Source of the DNA: Thermoplasmatota archaeon
GTDB taxonomy: Archaea; Thermoplasmatota; Penumbrarchaeia; Penumbrarchaeales; Penumbrarchaeaceae
Assembly (NCBI GenBank): GCA_025457865.1
Contig: JALOTP010000013.1
Span: 1 to 42,445 of the forward strand
Reading direction: 5' to 3'
Length of the DNA stretch: 42,445 nt
The notes below the pieces were generated by a model. That model saw only the letters and a list, made by a program, of their open reading frames with translations, was not told the DNA's origin and searched no databases. Both the position numbers and the translations under genes were made by a program. This document shows positions 17,084 through 26,900 of this stretch, in pieces; position 1 is the first letter of the stretch, and each line of letters opens with the position of its first letter.

Positions 17084-17620
17084 ATGAAGGAAAAGGAATT
17101 TTTAAATATCCAAATGATATTTAGTTTTATAATATGTTTAATTACAATTATTTTTTATATATATTCAATTGTTTTTATTTCGAGGAACCTTTCACAAAAT
17201 TTTTCTGTTGTTTTGGACTATACCCTATATTTATTTCCATTATTGGTTCCTGCTTTTGGGATTAGTTTTTTTATTTATATTAATAGTTATTCATATTTGA
17301 AATACATCATTACTGAGGATAAATTATACTTAATACGTAAATATTTTTTTATTAATAAGAAATTAAATATTCCTTTTAAGAAGGTTTTTAGGGTTTTAGT
17401 TGTTGGTCCAAATGAAGGTAATTATTTTTCTGTAATTATTTCTAATAAAGAGGGCGGAAGATGGATTTCATTATTTTGTAATAATCAAGCTTATTATATC
17501 TATACTCCGTCTAATGTTTATACAGAGTTAAGGAAAACAATACCACTTGAGTTTGAATTCTTAGATGGAATAGAAGTGAAAAAACTTACAAAAGAATATA
17601 ATAGAAAAATAATAAATTAA
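17084..17620 (+). CDS. Small two-helix membrane protein, possibly with a PH-like domain
   Basis: 178 residues from ATG 17084, with AGGTG at 17073-17077; GTG 17075 is an alternative that overlaps this site. Two hydrophobic helices (about 11-34 and 46-66) are followed by a soluble beta-rich part that starts YIITEDKLYLIRKYFFINKK. The layout of two helices followed by 'it..rl.....y......ip...I..v' resembles bacterial PH-like membrane proteins, but this is only a layout argument. Codon use is very AT-rich and unlike the flanking hydrogenase and surface genes, suggesting recent acquisition. Function unknown. Confidence 0.5.
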   Translation: MKEKEFLNIQMIFSFIICLITIIFYIYSIVFISRNLSQNFSVVLDYTLYLFPLLVPAFGISFFIYINSYSYLKYIITEDKLYLIRKYFFINKKLNIPFKKVFRVLVVGPNEGNYFSVIISNKEGGRWISLFCNNQAYYIYTPSNVYTELRKTIPLEFEFLDGIEVKKLTKEYNRKIIN

Positions 17621-17959
17621 AATGGCTCATATCCCAATTTAGGCAGATAATGATTTCTTTTTTTTTATTACAGGCTATCCAATTTTTCCCGAAAAAAATG
17701 TACTATCAAAAAGAGGACTAGTTTTTTCGAGAGTTTGATAAAGATATATGATCCTATCCAGGGGGAGAAAAAAAGACAGGAAAAATGATAACGACTCCTG
17801 GCGAAATTTGGAGAAGAGGTAAAAAATTTCGTCATTCCCCTATAAAAGTCAAAACATGGTATCTCACTGACCAATGAATATGATAGGTCCTTAACGGGTC
17901 TGATCTGCCGGAATCTCTAAATAAACCGGGATTTCCCTTCCCTATATGGCCGGTAATAT
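17621..17959. other. AT-rich gene-free stretch between convergent genes
   Basis: It lies between the 3' ends of the small membrane protein gene (plus) and the giant surface gene (minus). It contains T-runs, A-runs and no ORF with a Shine-Dalgarno or recognisable product. It fits a shared termination zone or the remains of an acquired segment; nothing else is supported. Confidence 0.5.
17653..17666 (+). terminator. T-rich terminator of the small membrane protein gene
   Basis: About 35 bases after the stop there is a run of T with one C (TTTCTTTTTTTTT). Archaeal RNA polymerase often stops at such U-rich tracts without a hairpin. Assigned by position and composition. Confidence 0.45.
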
Positions 17960-20900
17960 TCACTCCTCTTTCTCAGGTCCCTTGGCACCTTGGACCCTGG
18001 ACCTGACAGTAAGCACGACGAGTGCTGCTATGATCAATATCAGTATGAGGATTACAAAGGCTATCAGCAAATAGACCCACCAATGCACTGGCTCTTTCTC
18101 CTCCCCTCTGACGACCATCGTGATGCTTTCCGACGTCGAATGGGATTTCGTATCATACGCTGTGACCGTGACCGTATAGGTCCCTTTTCGGTCGTATCTG
18201 TGCTTGACATCTGACCCTGATGCGCTCTTTCCGTCACCGAAGTCCCAGCTCACGTTCACCTCATCACCGTCGATGTCCATGAACGTGGCATGGAAAGCGA
18301 CCTCTGAGCCTTTATCGATGACATAGGAGCTCGCCGAAACGTTCACCATCGACGGAGCGGCATTGACGGACAAGTAGGGGGAGATCATATTGAAATTGGT
18401 GAAGGCTCCGCTCACCTCATCCCCCGTCCCTGTTCTGAGAACGACCTTGAGCTGATGCATCCTCTCCTTGAGGCCCAAGAGACCGACGGAGATGGTACAA
18501 TACTCCCCAAGGTCCCCGGTATACGCCACTTCTTCATCGTCGATGAGAACGGCAAGTTCCGCTCCCATAGGTTCCAGGACATGCAGCGAGAGCTTCAATT
18601 CCTCATCGCTCAGATAGCTCGTCTTATCCGTACGCATGGATAGGATCGACGGACCAGCAATGTCGATCCTGTGTCTCGAGCTGACCGATCCGGACCTGCT
18701 CCCGGTCTCATTGATGAGCATGATATCCACAGCCAGCACATGCGTGCCGGTCCGAACCGATGTCATATCCCCTACAGAGATCGTGTTCATTCCCGGAACC
18801 AGTGAGATGACAAGCGGTGTATTGGGGTAGCCCTCACCGTTCGGTGCAATTAGCGAGGAGCGGACCTCATATTCCGCATACCGGTTGGACCAAACCTTGA
18901 TAGTGGCCGAGAACTCGCCCCCTATCTTCAGGTCCCCTGAGATGGAGGCGCCGATCACAGCGGCCTCGCATCCGGATACGTAGAACGGTGTGGACCCTAT
19001 CATGTCTCCGAACTGATGATCGACATCATAGGTCCCGGAAACGACGTACATAGGTATGGGCATCTGCACGAACTTCGTCCCGGAAACGGTCCCTGACCAT
19101 GATCCCCATGGTGTGGTCAGGTCCACAAGACCTTCCCGGAGCGTGGTCACATTGATGTTCATCATGCTCCCGGTATTGAATTTGCTATCCAGGGTCACGA
19201 GCACACCCGTGTTCTCCATTTTCTCGCGGACATCGATATAATTGATGTAGAGGGACCTGCCCGATGGCAGGTTCACGCTTACGAAGAGCTTCTCACCGGT
19301 GAGGACCACCGGTATGTCGAAGAGGAAGAATGCGGAACCGTAGCTTTCAAGGTGGAACGCTGTCGTATTCTCGAAATCCCCGAACTGAACACGGAGGGTA
19401 TAGTTCGATACAAGAGCGTTATATCTCATGCTCACGTTGAGCTTTATGATCTCCCCGTTAAGGTAAAGGTCCTTATCGAGGACCGGTCTGACCTCGATGG
19501 AATGTCCCATCATGTATGAGGTCGTCAGACCCCCGTTCCTGCCGTCGATCGAGTACTCTATACCCACGGTCGCGCTGGGAATATCGTCCGGTAGTGTGAA
19601 GTTGAACCACACCTCAATGGTTGATCCCGATGTACAGTGTATGGTCCTGGTATCCTGGAAGATCCCTGGTATTGTCACTCTGAACTCCCCATTGCCATCC
19701 ACAGGGCCTTGATTGGATACCCTGAAGAATATCGATGAGTCCATTCCCGCTCCAAGTGTCTGTGGGATGCACTCGGTGACGATCAGGTCCGGGGTTGCCA
19801 CGTTCAGGACGACCGATCCTTCCTGCATTGGGGTGGAGAAATTCAATAGATATATCCCCGCTACCAATGTCAGAGACAATGTTTCGGTGCTCGTGGCGTA
19901 GGCGGAGAGGAAGTGGTCCTTCACGATCACCTGATCCCCGATGACGAAACGGACCTGGAAACGGCAGTCCCGGTTATACAGGTTCTCGATGGAATAGGGT
20001 ATCTCGAGCTCCCCGTCATGGTCGAACATCTGGGAAGATATCGTCACATGGACCCTCTCGGCCAACCTGACGTATCTGGAGACTGAGAAGACCGCATCGC
20101 CGGTGATGTAGGCCGTTATCGTCGTATCCGCAATCAACGAGGTCTCCACCGCCATCACCATCACCTGCTCGGGACCGAGATGTACATCCTTCTCCGAACC
20201 GAGGAAGCTTACGTGAAGATCGACCGGCTCCTGCCAGGCGTTCCTGACCCGTAGCGTGGCCGTGAACGGCCCCATCCCGACATAATACGGGGCATCGATC
20301 AGGGCATCTATGACCGGCGGGCCTACAGGAATGTACTCGAGGGTCGTCATGCTGTCAACTACGGAACCTCTCGTCCCCTCGACCGTCACCAGACCTTTGA
20401 GCAGGAAAGATGCATTAGCTGTGAAAGTCACCAAGAACCGGACCGACCCTAAAGGAGGAACGGAATAGGTCCGATTGAGGACCTCAACAGAGTCCTTCCA
20501 TATCACAACCCTTGTGACCCGTGAAAATGATGCGTAGTTCCACACGACGCAATCGATCTCTATGGGCTCGTCAAGGAGATACCCTCTCCGGTTAGTCACC
20601 ATTGTAAGGGATATGTTGCCATCGGCAAGGAAGAACGGCGTCTCGTCCCATGACAGGACCTGACCCAAGGAAGATCTCAGAACCCCCCTCATCCAGTATT
20701 TACCCTCTGTGCCGATTTCTGCTGGGTCGGCAGATACATTCGCGGAATAAGCTTTCCCCGATGCGACATCGATCGTGGATTTGTCCGACCAGATTGGCGA
20801 GTAACCCGGCTGTTCATATTTGTATATCGTCGAATTGTAGAACGAAGGGCCGTACTGCCATATCGACGATCCCATGAAGATGTTCCCCTCGTCGTCCACG

Positions 20901-23900
20901 GTCAACCCCTCGGTGTACCCGGTCAGGCTCGATTCCCAGGCATATGTACCGTTGCGGTACATCTTGACGATCTTCCCAGCCAAATAATCAGAGAAATAGA
21001 TATCCCCTCTACCATCGACGTGTATCTCCTGCGGACCGTACTTGAAGGCAGTGTCAAATCTCCTGACGAGCTTCCCGACGGAATCGAAGATGTCGATAAC
21101 GCCGAAATCGTAGCCACGGTAGGCGACATAGATGAAGCCCTCATTGTCGACCGCCAAACCGCCGCCGTTGATGCCAGGCATCTCCTGGACCAGAGAACCG
21201 GTGCTGTTGTACTTGAAGAGGGTCCCGTGATGCGAGATCGAATAGACGTAGCCCTCGGTATCCACGGCTACCTCATGGCCTTCACTGTACCATACATTTA
21301 GATATGTTCCGTTCAGGTCGAATTTCAGGATCCAGTAACGGGCCACCAGCGGATCCGGGCTGTGGTTCGAGACGTAGACCCAGTCGTTGATACGGTCGAC
21401 GTCGATATCGTAATCCTGCCCATACCAGTAACCGGGGTTCGGCAGGGTCCATTCCTTGATGAAGTTGCCGTCGTTATCGTACTTGAGGACCCGGTTGTTC
21501 ACGTCCTCTAGGACATAGATGTTCCCATACCGGTCGTAGGATATCCCTGCCGGCCTCTCCAGGTCCGGCCCGCCCCAGGCTGCCTGGGAAGTTCCGGTAA
21601 GGTCGAACCTCTGGACCCGGTGGTTATGATAGTCCGCGACGTAGAGGACATCTCCTTGAATTGCCAGGTAGTAGGGATGGTTCATAGCTCCATTTGCATA
21701 ACCTTTCGACCCGAAAGAATACTGGAAACCGCCGGTCGCATTGAAGACCTGTATCCGGCAGTTCTCGTAATCGCCGACATAGACCATTCCTTCTTCGTCA
21801 ATGGCGATCCCCAGCGTCAGGTTGAACAGGCTCTCGTTGGTCCCGAACCCTCCGAACGAGAATAGATATGTCCCGTTCGTGTCAAAGACCTGGACCCGAT
21901 GGTTCCCAAGGTCAGCGACGTATATCCAGCTTCCATTATTACTGATCTCGAGACCGAACGGTTCGTTGAACTGGCCGGGGCCTGCTGCCAGGCCGTTATA
22001 AAAGGTCCCCCATCCCTTTATCAGCGTTCCGTTGGTGGAGAACTTGTAAACCATGTTTCCCGCACCCCACCCGGCAGTAGCGTACAGAGTACCATTCCCA
22101 TCGTATGCGAGATCGCGCAGTTTGCCGGCGAAGTTCTGACCGGCCACGATGATATCGCCCGCATAGGTCCAGTTGTCCTGATAGTATACTGTGATATGGT
22201 CGCGGTTCGTGAGATATATCAACCCCCTCTCCTCGTCCAAGGCGATGCTGTGTGGGAACTGAAGAGAGCCTGGCTCCTGCCGGTCCGAGGCAAAACTCGC
22301 TATCAGACCGCCCCAGGGATCGAACACTTTCACTATCATCCTTTCTTCCCCGCCGTTAGACAACGAATCCACGACATAGACCCTCGCTTGTCCGTCCACG
22401 GCCACACCGGTCGGGTAGCTCATCTCCTCCTCCTGATGGCCCCACTGGTCCTTGTACAACATCGGGATCCCTTTATTGGTCTCATACGCCTCGAAAGCGA
22501 TGGAGGCACCGTCCAGTGCGATCGGTCCGTTCACTCCCTCGGCGCTTGCTTTTATCTCGGAGGTCCTGGGATATGACAGACCATCGGTCGCTACCTCTAT
22601 GGTCGCAGAGGCGCCCGATACCGAGATCGCCTTGTCCTGCCGCGCCTCCCAGCTCGTCGTATTGTCGAATGCCCTAACTATCAACAAATACTGGTCCGTC
22701 GCAGACTCCGAGGGGATCGTGATGCTATAGGACTTCGCCTCACCGGCCATGAGGAAGTCCATGATACGCTCCTTCGCAACGACGAAATACCTGGGATCGA
22801 GGAGCCTCGCTGTGCTGGTGATGCCTGTATCGACGCCTCCCACGTTCTTTATGGAGAGATCGAACCTATCCCCGGAGTTCCGCGTTGCTCCCCCCGCTAT
22901 AGCGACCTCGAGCTTGGAGACGGGTATCGAATAGATGTGATCCTTCGAGAAGTCGCCCCAAGCCACCTGTACTGTGATGGTGTACCTTTTCGGGGTCAGG
23001 TTCGTGGGTATCTTCACGCTGAACGGATACTTCTCCACCTCATCGGGGTCGAGGACCATGTTCATGGTCTTGGTGAGGTTGCAGTCCGGGACAGAGACGT
23101 TAACGACCGAATTGATGGCGTTCTCCGAGTAGCTCCTGATCCGTACTTCGAAATCCAACATCTCCCTGATACGGTAGATCCCGTTGCCGTTGCCGAATAC
23201 AAGGCTTACGGAGTAATCCTTTGGAAGCTCGAAGAAGCAGACACCCCTACCAGCCCTCTGGCCAGATGGGTCCATGAACTCCGCGCTGGCGGAATAGAAA
23301 CCCTGCGTCGAATCTGCGGGCAAGGTAAAATTCACCCATATATCCTTCGTCCCTTCCGACGAAATGTTCACGGGTATTACCTTGTTGAAAACGAGCTTAT
23401 TGTTGGGGTCTTTAACGCTCACCGGCAATGTTCCAAGTGTCGTCGACTGCCTTAGGTTCTTCAGGTGGATCGATAGCGAGACCTGCTCCCCTTCCTTGTA
23501 GTACTCGTTGTCGGAGGAGATCTCGACAGAGAGCGATGGTTGATAGACCCATATCCCTTTTTCAGTTGAGATCCGGCTCTCTGCCATTATCGTGTTCTTG
23601 GCAAGATTCTCCCAATCCTGGCCTTTCTCGTACAACCCGAAATAGAAGCTCGTGGACTTATCGATGGTCCACGTGACCGGGAACACGCCGACCTGGCCAG
23701 GTCGGACGGTAATATCCTGAACGGCACCATAATAGGCCCAGAACCTCCCGCCCTCGTATCTAGCCTCGTGGCCGCCGTAGGCGAGGTTCCCTTTGAACTC
23801 CGTATCTCCGTTGTTCCGGACGAACGCCCGGAGCAGGATCTTAGACCCCTTCGCAGCCCTTTCAGTGTCGGACTCGACCCAAAGCTGGAGTTCATTGCCT

Positions 23901-26900
23901 TTGTATGTGAAACCGTTGGGATTCTCCGCATACTTGCTCACGGAGATCCTCATAGCATCGAAACCGTCACCGAGTATGGTCCCTCCCTTGCCAGTCAGGA
24001 TATGTTCGATCGTCCAGATACCGGGCTCCGTCAATGCCTTGTGGGAGAACGTATGATTTAAACTATCACCCGGCAGTATCTCGACGGTCTCATTAACATA
24101 CTCCCGTATGGTCCGATCAGGACCAACGAGGGCGATAGCTAGGTCCGTCCCGGTAGTCTTAGGTGAGCCATAGAACGATCCTTCATTTGGAACATCGAAA
24201 GATATCTCGATACCATCCGCGGGACCTACCCTCAGATCGACATCACGCACTGACCAGTAGATCAGGTCCCGGACGAAGGACAGCTCCTCCGAAGATGCCC
24301 CGCCGGCACCGTAGGCCCAGTCCGAGAACAAGGTGGATGCCACGACCTTTCCGTTCCCGTATGGATAGGAGAGAAGTGCGGGCATGCCGTTCTTGGTCCT
24401 CCTGAGCATCACCGTCGAATTGTCCGGATACAGGCTGAAGTACCCATCGACGTTGACCGTAGGCGTTGTCGTTGTCTGACCAGAAAGCGCTGCTGTGAAT
24501 GTTTCCATGTAAACCGCGGAGTAGAAACAGTTCTGGTCCTCCCCGTATCCGAACCCACCTATATCCCCCGGAAGGACCGAGAGCTCGCTCCCGGAGAGCT
24601 GGGAGAACGAGAGGATAGACCCTCCTGATTCGGCATACAACTTCAATCTTTCCTTGAACGCTTCCGAGGTCGACAGGCCGTAGAAACCGCCGGATGGGAC
24701 GATGAGCACCTTGAAATCCTCTATCATCATATGATCGAAATCCTCAGGGGTCACGTAAACGAACGGTTCCCTGTATCGGGTCAAGAGGTCCGACATCGGT
24801 TCGTGGAACCCGTTCTTAAGGAGCATGATATCCGGTGCTCTGTTCAGCTCAGTGAGAAGGCCGGTTCGGTTCTGAACCATCCTTTCGTAAAGCGATGACA
24901 TGGATGAGGTGATCCTCACTATTCTATCCCTCTCCGCGATCGGATCGGAGATCCCCCCGAGCTGATCATGATAACTCGAGTAACGGAAGAGAATCCTCGA
25001 GTTCGATCCATCCTTCCGGATCGCATTCCTAAGGATATCGTCGAAGTTGTCATCGGGATCCCTTAGGAGCAGCTGGGGTGATGTCTCAGCGTCATCAGGG
25101 TGCGTGCCACCGGGTAGATCGGGTGGTGGGGGTGGAGTGGGATCGGGATCGGGTTCGTTCTTCGCGGAGATAAAAACAATGATCCTCTCGTTGATGTTCT
25201 TAAGATGTTTGAAATTGTTCGGACCGACCTGGTATTTCACATTAATCTGAACAGTAGCCAGATGGACCTGATACCCTTTTTTTGGGAACTTCAAAGCAGT
25301 GGCCTTTACATGAATTGTCGAGGACTGCTTGGGGTCAAGGAAGCTCGCATCGCCCCAGGAGACCACGACGGCATAGGCCCCAAATCCTGACTGTTTGTCA
25401 TGAATACCTGTTATGTCTATCGTGGGCGTATCGTCCGCACCCGTATGCTTTACCAGGAATGTCTTCTCATCAGAACTTTTGGACGGATTCAGACTGAAAG
25501 AGAGCGATTGCGGATGATACCCAACGGTCACTTCTTTCAACGTGAACTGGACCTCGACCCGTTCTACACAAACGAACCTGATTATAGTGGGTTGATAGTT
25601 TTTACTTCCGGTCGTCCCCTCTCGAGGTGCACCCTCGTATTCTCCGGTATAAGTAATATAAACGTTGAATACTACCTTCTTATTACTTGTGTATCCGTGC
25701 TTCTCGATGTACTTTCCGACATCTACTTTGACCGTCGATAATCCGATGCGGTTATCCGGCCCGATCCTACCCTCAATTATATCGAACGATAGCCATCCTT
25801 TGCTCGACTCTTTTGTCACACCGATGGGAGCCGCTCCATATTCGTGTGGTACCGTTGATCCCCAAAAGGATCCCGATTCTGCTTCGAATCCATGTTTCAT
25901 CGAACTATCGTCGGAGATCTTCCAGGAGACGTTTCCGTGCATATATTGACCTGGCTTGTTTGAGTGCGGGTCCCATCCCGACGATTTGTCATATATTACC
26001 AGCATTTCAGCGACTTTTCCGGACTTCCCGACTTGGCCGAAGTATACTGGATTGACGTCCGATACGAGCTTCGGCCGGCATTTCTTGTAATCAGGGGGGA
26101 AATATTGCCTTATAATTTCCATTATCTTCTTTTGGAAAGATTCAAGTCCTTTGAGGAAATCGCTCAATTTAGTAGACATTTTAAAAAGGATGTCATGGAG
26201 GATATTCTCATTCAAGAATTTGAATTTCTCTTCTGCGAATTCAAATGCTATCATTAAAAGCGTCTCTTGTCTATTGATCGCTTGATCCTTCGTTAGTCCA
26301 TAGTTATCGATAAACCCTTGAATGAATTTGTCAATCTTTGCCTTTATCTCTGGATTCCTTGATAGCTTGTCAATATAAGTTTTGATGAGATCTGGGTTTC
26401 CCTCCATTTTCCTTATCATGATCTTGTAGAAATCGAATTGAAGTTTCTTAAATATCTTGCCTATCATTTTGGGAGCTAAAATATTTTCAATTAGACTGTT
26501 TACAGCAATGAGTATACTTTCGATGAGGTTCGCGTAAAAAGAACAAGGGTTCTTCGCCCAAATACCAGCTACCTTGAAGGGTATCGTGAATAATAAAGCA
26601 TATGGAGTTGCGGTCTCAGCTATATCGAAGAAGAATCGCTCCCATGCCTCTTCAGGGGACCCGTCCCAGATCGAGACGATCACATCTGTGACTGGGTCCG
26701 AGGTGCCGCCGGAGAGTAGGAATAGGACACTACCATTGGTTTGGTCCATTATCTTGAAACCGCAACCGGTCCATTCGTTGATGGTAACGGCACCACCTGG
26801 CGCGATAACCGTGAAACCTGAATCGATATAGGGTTCTATCATCGCTGAATCTTCGTCCGAGATATTCAGGGTTTGAAGGACCTCGGAGTTCAAGTATGTG

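Noticed and set aside
17668..17874. 68-residue ORF on the minus strand after the giant gene
   Set aside because: No Shine-Dalgarno, no recognisable domain, AT-rich low-complexity hydrophobic translation in a termination zone.
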